A stretch of 64,000 bases of DNA, from positions 159,366 through 223,365 of the forward strand of contig MU130017.1 in assembly GCA_015039465.1 (NCBI GenBank), written 5' to 3'. Positions 35,916-46,517 of the stretch are shown in pieces. A program made the translations under genes and the position numbers. The notes under the pieces are model-generated. The model saw only the letters and a program-made list of their open reading frames with translations. It had not been told where the DNA came from and searched no databases. The stretch comes from Phlegmacium glaucopus (lineage: Eukaryota; Basidiomycota; Agaricomycetes; Agaricales; Cortinariaceae). Position 1 is the stretch's first letter; each line of letters begins with the position of its first letter.

Positions 35916-37132
35916 TAATGCTATCTATGCGATTCGCAACGACCTGACCCACACTGTCCTTGACTTATCAGGCGACGGAAACTTTGGTACGCCTACGTTA
36001 TTTCCACTGGCTTATAGCACTACACTGACTCGAGCATCGTTAGCTAGGGCTTGGGGATGGAATGGCGGATATAACCAGAAGGTAGGACATTAGACTTTGT
36101 CCGCTGGGCACACATGCTGATGCACTCTCTGCTCTGTCTACAGTGGGAACTCATCAAAGTTGACGCAAACCACTGGCGGCTCCAGAACAAACTCAATCCT
36201 CATCGTCGTTTCCTTTCTCGTCAGGCCGCCAATCCCGCTCATCGCCTTGTTGGGGGGGTGGCCGATGCCCATTCGACTTTCCGCATCGAGCGGATCCCGG
36301 GGCCCTCTGAAAGGTACAGGTGCGGAGTCTCAGTTGACTGTCTGCGTGATATCGAATGTTGACGAGTATGATTGTAGAATTTTGCATGGCGGCCAGGCGG
36401 TCACTCTCATAAAGGGCGGTGGCGCGGAGGCGGTAGCACACAACATTCTAGCGGTCCATCATCAAGTATCTGACCGTCATGCGGACGGCCCACCTATTGC
36501 TCTTCAGGCTATGGTCGACACCAATCATGCCCAGATTTGGTCTTTCCTTCCGGTTGCTCAGTTGCCTGTGGAAGACGGCACTTATCGGATCGTCAACCAG
36601 ACAGGACTTATCCTTAACTCAAATGGTGCTGGCCCGGGTGCGTACACATGAAATATTGTCTCTATTCACCTACAACTATGGACTTCTTTCCGTTTATCAT
36701 TAGTGCAAGGCTTAGCAACAGAGCAGAGGGTAGGACATGAGTCTTTGTCCGCAGGTACATCGCGCTGATGCACTTGCAGTGGACTGTTGCGAAGGTTCAG
36801 AACAGTGACTACTACACGTTCGAGATTGGTGGTCGCTTCCTCGCCACCCCGGCCGGTGCAGGGCATGATACAGCCCTTACAAGCCCAACCCAAGCCCAAC
36901 TTGGGGGCCAATTCCAAGCCCAAGCCGCGCATTTCTACATTCGGAACGTCCCTGGCACCCAACTCCACAAGTGCGGAGTCTCTTGACAATCTGCGTGATA
37001 TCGAGTGCTGATTCGTACGATGCTAGGATTTTCTTCGATCCGACGGGCGATGTCAGTGACTTGGCGGTCAATCTTGTCGGCGCGGAAGTCAGGGTTCTGG
37101 CTGCTGAAGCCCAAACGTGGTCTTTCGTTTAA
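35902..37132 (+). CDS. Two-domain ricin-B-like (beta-trefoil) lectin 2
   Basis: Exons 35902-35986, 36044-36081, 36144-36319, 36378-36637, 36704-36729, 36780-36970, 37027-37132 give 293 aa with the same order and intron phases as lectin 1. Motifs include AIYAIRNDLTHTVLDLS, WGWNGGYNQK, DGTYRIVNQTG and AQIWSF / AQTWSF. The second mini-exon is 26 rather than 38 bases, dropping four residues. The intron after the third and sixth exons starts GTGCGGAGTCTC as in lectin 1. A glycan-binding defence or storage role is inferred from the family. It diverges from lectin 1 across an inverted-repeat promoter, and its 3' exons and flank are duplicated at 39345-40190. Confidence 0.82.
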
Positions 37133-37803
37133 TGATGCAGTTGAACACGCATGGATTAGTATGGACAATATCATCAGTGCCCCTCGTCTGCCCCTCGTCT
37201 AAATTTGTGTACAAATGTGTGCGAAACCAATGTTGATTACAAGTGATGGAGAATCTCAGAGTATGATTTGCATTAATCAAACTCGCCGTCTCTGTCCCGT
37301 GGAGACTCTGGGTAGGTAAAAAAGAAAGGCTAGACTATTAATTGTTAGTGAGTTTGATGAAGTTTTCCGCCTCAACACGACACAAATTTGAAATTTGAAA
37401 TTAAATGGACATTCAGCATAATAAAACAAAAAAAAGGGAAGAAGAAACCACGGGTATGTGTCCGACGCTCCATGGCACTCAAAGAAAAGTCCACAGCGCG
37501 ACCTGGGCAATCATGGCACTCCTGGCATGCAGATGAAAAGCCCCCCTCTTCCCCCTCCGTGATCTCTTCCGAATCCCAAACGCTCCAAAAACGATGAATT
37601 GGCCTGACAAGTATTGTCCGTGGCTCGCGAGAGCTGGTGGCGTTAGGCTTCAACACGAAATTCGAGCACGGCTGTTCTTTTGGATATTAGAAATGAGTTG
37701 AAGGAGGGGCCGAGATATGACTAACAGCATCGAGCCGAGTCGCGAATACTAGAAATCAGCTGAGGGCCCGGAGTAGGTAGAAACCGGCAAGACAGTAGTT
37801 GAA
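36925..37803. repeat. Segmental duplication, copy 1
   Basis: This segment (end of lectin 2, its 3' flank and an unknown minus-strand exon) is repeated in direct orientation at about 39345-40190, with small indels. Confidence 0.85.
37440..37720 (-). CDS. Unknown exon with a CXXCXXC motif, copy 1
   Basis: A minus-strand reading segment contains KPNATSSREP, RPIHRFWSVWD, EEITEGEEG and SACQECHDCPGRAVDF. The same segment in the duplicate at 39870-40070 keeps the frame and differs by a few substitutions and a whole-codon (3-base) indel, which argues for coding. No family is recognised; the Cys pattern could bind metal. The upstream exons and start are not defined in either copy. Confidence 0.4.
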
Positions 37804-38601
37804 TGATTCTCGTTTCGTCAGGTGAAGTAACATCACATGTAGTCATAGGTAGCGCAACTACCTCAGGCTCGTTTAATCTAGATTGATAGGCATTTCCTAT
37901 TAAATTTGACGGTATGCAGTGCGCGTTTTATGAACCAATGAGAAGGTCTCGCAGCATTCAACCCCAGTATCCAACCCCAGGAGCTGGCATGCATTCAGGG
38001 TTAATCAATTGACCTGAAGCACGTACAAATGCCTTCATTTAATTTGATTGATTCCATTCAAATTCCATGGACTACTAAGGGGGGCTAGGATCCAGATTGT
38101 GATGATAGAGATAGCTGTCGTAATGCTATATATCATGATCTTGTGGGTACTTTTTGTATGAGTCATCGGTGATAGCTGCGCACTCAGGCTGCCATATCAA
38201 TTAAGCTTAAGACAGTTCAAAGACAAGAGCGTACAGCGGGGTGCCTGAGCACCAAGTGCGGTTGCCAAATACGACTCGATGACCAAAGCTGGCTTCCTTT
38301 ACATATATGATTCCTAATCAATAGAAAACTAAACGAGTCGGATTGGGGTGACACCATTTTTTGAAACCAGTCAGAAGGAACTTGTTCTGCAGTGGACCAT
38401 CTGGCCTTTCCTCATTAGTGACGCATAAATGCCTCTTTCCTCATTGGTGATGCACAAATGTAGTTCTCCGTCGATGTCCAAACAGTAGACAACACTCTTG
38501 GAAATGATATATGAATGGGTCCCAATCCTCGATGAATTAGTATCCACAGATCGTTCCCTTGTTATTCAATTACCACCACAGAACTTCACAACATAAGCAC
38601 C
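37804..38601. other. Intergenic upstream of the metallothionein
   Basis: No gene is seen. TGCGCAC near 38175 fits the metal-response element consensus TGCRCNC, about 425 bases before the metallothionein ATG; a single copy could be chance. CCTCATTAGTGA(C/T)GCA(T/C)AAATG occurs twice near 38410-38460. Confidence 0.4.
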
Positions 38602-38972
38602 ATGACCAACGTCGGTATTCTTGGCTAGCTCTGTCACCTTTCCATCCACTGACCTTTATAATACTCGCCGTCGACCATAGAACATCCAAATCATCCCTGT
38701 ACTCCAAGCTACTAATGGGTGTGAATGCCAGGACTGTGAATGTATCAAGTAAGTGACGTTACTGAGACTTCTGTGCATGATGCTTATAAGTTGCCATTCT
38801 TATAGCTGCACTCACGGTGTCCCTGTTTCCCAAGCCACATGTGACAACAAAAACTGTGCATGTGGAGACAAGTAAGCGGTCAACGATAATATGAATGTTC
38901 TTCATCATAAATTGAAATGTTTTTTCTTTCCCCCTTGCTCCTAGTTGCCCTTGCTACGAATGCAAGTGCTGA
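38602..38972 (+). CDS. Small metallothionein, four exons
   Basis: Exons 38602-38614, 38709-38748, 38806-38871 and 38945-38972 give 48 aa. Phases agree at every junction and the introns are GT-AG (94, 57 and 73 bases). Twelve cysteines in C-X-C and C-X2-C spacing make up a quarter of the protein, in two clusters: CECQDCECINC near the N-terminus and CDNKNCACGDNCPCYECKC at the end, separated by a Cys-free linker THGVPVSQAT. Histidine is nearly absent and there are no aromatic residues apart from one Tyr. Such proteins chelate Cu(I), Zn or Cd in the cytosol. The first 13-base exon and intron 1 are the least certain part. No single exon exceeds 66 bases, so a simple ORF search misses it. Confidence 0.78.
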
Positions 38973-39344
38973 GCGCTGATCGTCCACCACACAGACGCAC
39001 CCAGGTTTCTTAGCTTCGAGTCCCCATGTACCAATAATACTTACCTAGCCTGTGAATGAGTATATGAATGTGACAGTATTGTTTCCTACTTACAGGCAAC
39101 TCGCAAGCAGTGAGCTAGCCAGAACGTCTACAAGTCTTGTCTTGCAATCTTTTAAGTTGGGGATTGCGCTGAAAATTATGCGGGAAACTTCAGGCGAAGC
39201 ATAGTCGAGTTAGAGGGTCACTTATGTTATTTTATTGCACTTGCGAGTTGCTTGCGAGTCAGCTTCTGAGATATGAGCCGTGGGAGAATCCGAAGCTCGA
39301 ATTGAAGCCATGGCCGTCGCCGAGTCGCTGGGCCTTGGGGCCCC

Positions 39345-39542
39345 ATGCCGCACGTTTCTACATCCGGAACGTCCCTGGCACCCAACTCGAAGTCTCTTGA
39401 CAATCTGCATGATATCGAGTGCTGATTCGTACGATGCTAGGATTTTCTTCGGTCCGACCGGCAATGTTAGTGACTTGGCGGACAATCTTGACAATGGGGC
39501 CAAGCTTCAGACTGCTGAGGCCCAAACGTGGTCTTTCGTTTA
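39345..39542 (+). pseudogene. Lectin 2 3'-end fragment
   Basis: It matches the last part of lectin 2 (FYIRNVPGTQL, then IFFGPTGNVSDL ... AQTWSFV and TAA at 39540-39542). A 10-base deletion removes the GTGCGG donor, and no upstream lectin exons are present. Confidence 0.85.
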
Positions 39543-40190
39543 ATGATGCAGTTGAACACGCGTGGATTAGTATGGACAATATCATCAATGCCCCTCGTCT
39601 AAATTTGTGCACGAATTGTGTGCGAAAACAATGTTGATTACGAGCGATTCGAAGGGAGAATTTCAGAGTATGATTGCATTAATCAAACTCGCCGTCTCTG
39701 TCCCGTGGAGACTCTGGGTAGGGAAAAAAAGGAACGCTGGAATATTAATTGTTAGCTTGATGAAGTTCCGCCTCAAAACGACACCCAAATTTGGGATTCG
39801 AAATTAAATGGACATTCAGGATGATAATAAAAAAAAAACAGAAAGAAGAAACGCACGGTATCAACATCAAGAGGAAGTCCACAGCGCGACCTGGGCAATC
39901 ATGGCACTTCTGACATGCAGATGAAAAGCCCCTCCCCTCTTCCTCTTCCGTGATCTCTTCCGGGTCCCAAACGCTCCAAAAACGATGAATCGGCCTGACA
40001 TGTATTGTCCCTGGCTCGCGAGAGCTGGTGGCGTTAGGCTTCAACGCGAAATTCGAGTACGGCTGTTCTTTGGATATCAGAAATGAATTGAGGGGGGAAA
40101 AGTCGAGATATGACTCACAGTATCGAGCCGAGTCGCGAATACTCGAAATCAGAGAGCCTGAGTAGGTATAAAACGGCAAGACAGTAGTTA
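39345..40190. repeat. Segmental duplication, copy 2 (includes lectin pseudogene fragment)
   Basis: Direct copy of 36925-37803. It contains the end of lectin exon 6 and exon 7 (39345-39542), with the splice donor region CACAAGTGCG deleted after CACCCAACTC, so this fragment cannot be spliced as in the parent. Confidence 0.85.
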
Positions 40191-40290
40191 TTTCAGAATT
40201 TGTGAACTTAAATCTGCGCCTAATCATAAATAAGATTGAAATCAAACTTTGACAAGAAGAAATGAGGAAACTCACGAAATAACGCATTGC
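39870..40290 (-). CDS. Unknown exon with a CXXCXXC motif, copy 2
   Basis: Paralogue of the segment at 37440-37720: KPNATSSREP, RPIHRFWSVWD, EEITEEEEGRG and SACQKCHDCPGRAVDF. Upstream on the minus strand are further protein-like pieces (40390-40290, FCHFWKGHGGGPIQFLVGWQ; and from ATG 40681, SHSFLLVFDSDEPCPSLQFF). These could be earlier exons, but the phases do not all agree, so the full gene model is open. No function is proposed. Confidence 0.35.
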
Positions 40291-41606
40291 CAGCCGACCA
40301 AGAACTGAATCGGTCCTCCTCCGTGGCCCTTCCAGAAATGGCAGAACTCGGTCGTCGAGCTGGCGTGTGGCGTGGCGTTAGGCATTATGCAGGTAATCGA
40401 ATGAATTGGCGCGCTTTCATCCGACGAAGAACTGGTACTGCGGTGCTAGGGGGACGTGGATCCCCCATGAACTCTCCAAACGGAAGAAGTCGAACTTATC
40501 AGTAATTGAGCGGGGTGGCGGTAGGCTTTAGGTCGACTGTGGGCTGGTTCGAGGGCAGTAGATGAGGCCGCTGTTTCGACAGGTCGTGGAGAATGTTTTG
40601 CACGGGAAAAAACTGGAAGAATTGAAGGGACGGGCAGGGCTCGTCGCTGTCGAAAACGAGCAGAAAGCTATGGGACATGTTGATTAGATGCAGTCTGCAA
40701 AGTCGGAAAAAATGTACTTGGTGATCATGACCATTATCGTGGGAAGCATCAAGAATGCGGCTTTCTTATTTATATTATTGTTGTCGTGCTCGATGCGCAG
40801 TGATGAGAGGCAACGTTCTCATTACATAAGAGCTCCCTCCTAAGTCGACCGTGAGAGACTGCCGGCTTGTATCCTACCAATACCGGAGCGTCTCATTTTT
40901 CCATCCCCTTGTATGGTTTCTCGTAAAGCAGCGTGACCGCAACTCGATTGTGCACTAGACTTAGAATGTTAACGTTCACTAGGCATGGAACCAAACCATG
41001 CATTCAAGACCTGGCCCGGATGACCGACTTGTGCTTGTTTCACCGGAGTTCACTGGGTAGGGGAGCCTGGGAACTTGAATGGATTCCTGGCTAATGCCAG
41101 CGGGTCTCTCTGGATGGTGTTGGATTCCTAGAATACGAAGCTCAGTTGTTTGCTAGGCAAACGACTGAGTATTTATTAATACTACACACCTAGAATACGA
41201 AGCTAGGTAAAAGATAATAAGAGACTGTAATAATGAAGAATATGAAGCTATGCTCACCTCAGTTGTTTGCTAGGCAAACGACTGAGTGAGCTCGTTTTGA
41301 CTACATGGTTTATATACAAAATGAGCAGGCACATTCCGTTTGTGCCTGCTAATAGTTAGACTATGAATAGACAATAAAACGAGACATAAAAGGTAAGGAA
41401 AATAAGAGCACAATGCTCGTGAAAACGAAAGTATATTGGCGGCAGTGTGGAATGCACCGCAGGCCATTGCGAACAAAAGGAACAGTAGTGATAGAGATAA
41501 AATCATACGTATTTACGGTAAACGACGGCGTTTCCGTATTGGGCGCTTATGGGTTTTGTAGCGTATTTGCTCGTCGTATCCCAATAGATGGTTGCAATGC
41601 ACTTTT
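40291..41606. other. Mostly intergenic, with duplicated AA9 flank
   Basis: About 40935-41070 (TGTGCACTAGACT(T/C)AGAATG ... GACCTG(G/A)CCCGGATGACC) is repeated at 44745-44880 upstream of the AA9 gene. 41130-41300 carries a duplicated palindrome (separate entry). No intact gene is seen. Confidence 0.5.
41141..41286. repeat. Pair of identical 29-bp palindromes
   Basis: CTCAGTTGTTTGCTAGGCAA followed by ACGACTGAG occurs at 41141-41169 and again at 41258-41286. Each forms a 13-bp stem with one mismatch around TAG. TAGAATACGAAGCT is also repeated nearby (41129 and about 41192). It looks like a small element or its footprint inserted in the duplicated AA9 flank. Confidence 0.7.
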
Positions 41607-42186
41607 GCATGGAATGGTGCTGATCTAAGCAACGTGTTTCCTTCTAAACTGTATGACGCTTTCAGTGGCCACACAATACGGGACCCATGTTGACTTACCT
41701 GGCTAATTGTGGATCGACTACTTGTGATCAGTTCAACATTACCAACGCGAGACGGTCCAAGATCCAACGAGTAAGAAGGAAAGCTAATAGTCCTGACTGG
41801 GTTCAAGCCAATCTCAGTAAGTTGTCTTCCTAATATAATTTTTATCTCATCTTCCTTTTTCTAGTGACCGGTGGTGTCGCAACAGCCTCTCTTCCCGCAA
41901 ATCTCGCTCCAGGAAATTACAATCCTCGCTCTCCACCTTGCCATCACCCTTGGATGAGCTGAGTTCTATCCAGCTTGTGCCCAGATCAAAGTCGGTGGCT
42001 CACAAGCTGGCACTCTTCAACCGAACGAACTTGGAAGCCTGCCTGCAGCCTGCAGCGACAGTGACCCCAGGTATCTTCGACACTCAGGTCTTTGATCCGA
42101 ATGCTCCTTATACGTTCCCCGGACCTGCGATTGCTAGCTTTGTAGGTGGCGCTGCGGATGGTACATCAACAACTGGCGATAATACT
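41607..42186 (+). pseudogene. AA9 LPMO pseudogene fragment
   Basis: It is a close copy of 45706-46340 in the AA9 gene: GGTGCTGATCTAAGCAACGTG, the WPHN(T)GPMLTYLANCGSTTC segment, intron 2, and the stretch from FDTQVFDPNAPYTFPGP to TSTTGDNT. Exon 1 with the signal peptide and N-terminal histidine is missing, parts of exon 3 are deleted (after GGAAATTAC), a TGA falls at the GLAEFY position, and similarity stops at 42186. Confidence 0.88.
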
Positions 42187-43647
42187 TTCTTGCGCGTTTT
42201 AGGTATCCTGAGTGTGAATTTGACGCCGATGATGAGGAATACAGCTGTCCCGCATGTGAAGGGTTCTGCAATTGTACTACTTTTTGCCGTAACCGGGATG
42301 AGCCATATGTTGGAGTCCCGACTTGCGATATAGTCCCCTCCACTACGTGCACAACGCCAGCGGAATACGAACGTTAAACGTGTCAAGTTTAGCAGTAAAA
42401 CAAACCTGCCTAGACCAACAAAGGCGATTCCGACTATAGCGATTCCAAAGGGCGTAACGCATGCCTGGGGTTCCTTGCACAGCGTGACGGGAGAGAGAAG
42501 GTTGGGGCATGTTTTTCGATCCATCAGCTGAGAAGGTGGTTTTTGCGCCTGCGACGACCCCGATTATGACTACTATCCGATGTGGCACGGTAAGTAGCGA
42601 AAGGATGAACCAAAGATTTAAGTCAAGACGACCCGCGTTCCGCGGGTGGGCATGCTATTATTTGACGAACGGCATGTCTGAGCGTGGGGACAAAAGGCCA
42701 AAGTTTGCATCGCGATTCGCGACACACCCCTACTAATAATGTGCGACGATCGGGTGAATATCTTACGGTAGGAAATGGAAGGTGGTGAAGAGTAAAGACG
42801 AGGGAGGCGAGGTGGACTGCGTGGTTGATTCATTGTCAGAGGTTATTGAGCGACGAGCGTTTGAGCACTCCAAAGTTGAGCTCCCTGCAGGAACAGGACC
42901 AGATTTAATTCGATGAAGCTTTTCTTTAATGTTCTAATTTAAGATACGTGAGTAGGTGCAGTAAAGTGATAAATTTAAAGTTTGTTGCGGAAGCCAATTT
43001 TAGCCACTTGTTGTTGTTGCAAAGCAGCTGAAGCATCGCGATCGCATCTGCGTGACCGCACAGTAAGGGTGGTAACGTGAAAGAGCCTTCCGTTGGTGCA
43101 TTGTACTAGGGTTCTTAGGTCCGGGAAGGAGATAAACAATTACGCGTTACCTCCGTCTCGCACATTAGATGAAAGGGGGATTACAAAGTGCATCATACAT
43201 AGGAATAACCGAATGACCGTGCTTCAGTTATTGGGAATTTCTTGAAGTTGGAAATCCGAACGTTACAGGCAGTTCAATCCTAGCTGCCGTGATTGCGTGA
43301 TTCGGGGAAGGATATGAACATGGGAATGTGTTATGATGCTTCCTCGGTCAGGAGATATGTAAGTTAAGGCGATATTCACCGGTCATCGTGCATATGTATA
43401 TTGTTTTCTTTTCGGATAGTAGTCCGTCGTTCTGGTTGTGGCCTCTGGAGAATGGTTGGGCATGCTAAGATGGCCGTGTTCCGCGGAATTCGGCGTCTGC
43501 CGGGAAGTTGAGCGTTACACCATCCAGTCAATAATAGAACGAGTCCTATAAATAAGACTCGTACGTAATTTAGGACTACGTTTGTGGAAAAGCACACTCG
43601 TAGACGATGTACAGCCTCGTTGCACCTTTGCACTCTTGACTCTCATC
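42187..43647. other. Unassigned sequence and disrupted NLR promoter copy
   Basis: 42187-42600 has overlapping frames with no recognised domain. 42780-42916 matches the region just upstream of NLR B (47600-47735). An insert of about 645 bases (42917-43562) then separates it from the NLR leader, replacing the TATA-like CTATATTTAGG found in A and B. Confidence 0.55.
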
Positions 43648-44396
43648 ATGTCGAACAAGAGACCGTCTAAGAGAGATCCCATAGACAAAGCTGCTCGATC
43701 TGTCAAGGGAAAATTGACTTCTCTTTTTAATCCGTCGCGCCCGCACAAACCAGCGTCGATCGACGTAGGTTCAAGCTCTGGTATGGCAACAACAGGTGCA
43801 GTAGGAATGAGGCGAGTAACTTAATCATGTCATCTGCTTATTGCTTAACATCCTCATACTTTCAAGTAATTTACCACTCAATATGGCCTCCATGGTCGGC
43901 CTCGATCACGCACCTACCACAATGATTGCGACTATGGAAACATCCACAATGTCCCCTCCCACGCGCCCGCCCAAACCATCGTCGATCGACGTGGGTTCAG
44001 GCTCTGATAATCATATGGCAACGACAGATGCAGCAAGAAGCAGGTGGGTAATTAAAATCATGTCGGCCATGTAACGATTTTTAGCTAACATCCTCATACT
44101 TCCAAGTAGTAATTTACCGCTCAATATGGTCTCTATGGTCGGCGTCGACCACGCACCTGCCACAAGTACGGAAGCAGTTCCCCCACCCATTTACGTACCC
44201 CCTCCAGCGTCGATACCTGCTGTGCCACCCAACCCTGATGGAAACAAACAATCTAGGCCTCGAACCAAAGTGAGAGTGTTTAGTCGTCGGCCTAGGACAA
44301 TAATCGCTAAAACCTAGTTTATAGGCTGCACCACGTGGATCCCACCACGTGTGGGACCCAAGCCCATCATATCAGTGTCACGTTTCACATTTCTGA
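43648..44396 (+). pseudogene. NLR 'C': N-terminal-only remnant of the A/B family
   Basis: Exons 43648-43811, 43867-44043, 44110-44269 and 44325-44396 still read as 190 codons. The first exon (MSNKRPSKRDPIDKAARSVK) and two copies of the SNLPLNM..MVG(L/V)DHAP exon match A and B. The exon with the FQG motif is missing and sequence similarity ends just after the TTTATAG acceptor, so NACHT and WD40 are gone. Intron 1 begins GCGAGT instead of GTGAGT. Its promoter is interrupted by an insert. It may be a dead copy, or it could make a short N-terminal decoy; no evidence decides. Confidence 0.7.
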
Positions 44397-45448
44397 CAAG
44401 AAAGAAAAGATAAAGACTGACCTCGTTTGAAGATCTGTCATTTAAACTTGCAAAGAACGATGGACTTGATATATATCTATCAAGTTTGTACACTAAGTAT
44501 AGCCAAGATTGGAGATAGAGTTCTGACCCAAACTTTATAACCAACAGATGATGAAAAGAGCCTTATTCCGCTCGGCAATGGTGAGAGCCTCTGAAATTAA
44601 TACCAACCGTCTAAGTAAGTAAAGTGATTCGAGTCGAAGTAAGCCCTAAGATGGCATGAGGAAGACATTGGCCGCAGTAGAGCCTTGAGCATGAACGGCA
44701 AGTTGAATCTAGCCCAGGAGATAGCATTTAAAGCAGCGAGAAGGCAACTCGATTGTGCACTAGACTCAGAATGTTAACGTTCACTAGCAGGAACATGGCA
44801 TGCAACCCAAACTATGCATTCTAAGACCTGACCCGGATGACCAACTTGTGCTTGTTTCACAGGAGTAGCCTGGGAGCCTGGATTTAAATGAGCGCAACTG
44901 CGCTAACTGTCTATGTATAATGGTCAGGCAAATGCAGACGTGAACGATAGTGCCGTACTGTGCCTAATTACAGGCCCCATGCCCCTGCCTTGAGGCCCGC
45001 TGCCCCAGGCCTCATGGCCGGACCGATTCTGATAAGTCTCTAAATGTGGACAATGATATCACGATTCTTCACTGTAAGGTACCCAGCAGAGCTCGTCATC
45101 GATTTCTGCTACCATTATGTTTATTTCAGATTCCAGGGCGGATTTCGGCAATAACCAAGTGTTGGTCGAACGTTGATAGGCTACTCTTTTGTATACTTAG
45201 AAGACAATGAAGGTTGTTTGTTTGTCTTCGAAGCTGATACAAACAAAGTGCTGTCACAGTTGAGCCTATTTACATAATAACAATAAAAAGACTTTGAACA
45301 ATGCATGGCTCTGGAAGAGCGGCCCTCAGGTGCATTGCTATAAAGCCAATCCGAAAGTATCTTCTCCTGTATTCTCTCCAACCCCACTCGTTCTTAACGT
45401 TTTCTTTTTTCCTTTTTATTCAGTCGCTGAGCGATCACTTAATCAATC
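44397..45448. promoter_or_regulatory. AA9 upstream region
   Basis: 44745-44880 is duplicated at 40935-41070. TATAAAG at 45339-45345 lies about 105 bases before the AA9 ATG. Close to the NLR C break the sequence has two CCACGTG motifs (about 44331-44350). Confidence 0.5.
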
Positions 45449-46517
45449 ATGAAGACAACATCTTTTTTCATCCCACTTCTTGCAGCAGCTTGCGTTTCTG
45501 CCCATGGATTCCTGAGGACCTTGACCATCAATGGTAAAGCTTACACCGGCAATACCCCTGCTGGTACAGATAGCCCCAGTGTCATTCGACAAATCAGCAC
45601 TCCATTCCCTAACCATGGTGCCAGCAACCCTGCTCTCACCTGTGGACCCAACTCGACTGCCGGTACCCTCGTGGCTAATGCCAACCCTGGAGACTCGCTC
45701 ACTTTTTCATGGAAGGGTGCTGATCTAAGCAACGTGCGTCTTCAGTTCCCCCATTCTCCCTTTTTCCTTCTAAACTGATTCGTGTATATGACCTTTTCAG
45801 TGGCCACACAACACGGGACCCATGTTGACTTACCTGGCTAACTGTGGATCGACTACTTGTGATCAGTTCGACATCACCAACGCGAAATGGTTCAAGATCC
45901 AACAGATAGGAAGGAAAGCTAATAGTCCTGACTGGGTTCAAGCCGATCTCAGTAAGTTGTCTAGCTATCTCTCAATATAATCTACATATCTCATCTTCCT
46001 TTTTCTAGTGACTGGTGGTGTCGCAACAGCGTCTCTCCCCGCAAATCTCGCTCCAGGAAACTACCTCGTCAGACACGAAATCATCGCTCTCCACCTCGCC
46101 GTCACCCTTGGATTGGCCGAGTTCTACCCAGCTTGTGCCCAGATCAAAGTCGGTGGCTCACAAACCGGCGCTCCTAACCCGAACGAACTTGTGAGCCTAC
46201 CTGGAGCCTACAGCGACAATGACCCGGGTATCTTTGACACTCAGGTCTTTGATCCGAATGCTCCTTATACGTTCCCCGGACCTGCGATTGCTAGCTTTGT
46301 GGGTGGCACTGCAGATGGTACATCAACAACTGGCGATAATACGACGACGACGACACCTACCACTTCTGGGTCTGCACCACCTGCTCAGACTTCGAAAGCA
46401 TCTAGCAAGTCATGTAGAATCAAGAAACGTTCTACCACTACCTCTGCTGTCGTAGTCCGCCCCCGACACTTCAGTCGTATAATGCGACGATTCGCGTTCG
46501 GGGAAAGTCACCTTTGA
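45449..46517 (+). CDS. AA9 lytic polysaccharide monooxygenase
   Basis: Exons 45449-45733, 45801-45951 and 46009-46517 give 314 aa. A signal peptide (MKTTSFFIPLLAAACVSA) ends just before His19, which becomes the N-terminal copper-binding histidine. The second copper histidine is in WPHNTGPML. The axial-site region is AEFYPACAQIKV, preceded by RHEIIALHLA. The enzyme is secreted and oxidatively cleaves cellulose or related glucans using copper and a reductant with H2O2 or O2. After the catalytic domain there is a Ser/Thr/Pro linker and a basic tail (SCRIKKR ... RPRHFSRIMRR) instead of a CBM1; similar tails occur in other mushroom AA9 proteins. A degraded copy lies at 41607-42186. Confidence 0.92.

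Noticed and set aside
42108..42588. Minus-strand frame with a hydrophobic stretch (VGIAFVGLGRFVLLLNL)
   Set aside because: It overlaps the AA9 pseudogene antisense and several competing frames; no splice structure or homologous pattern supports a membrane protein.
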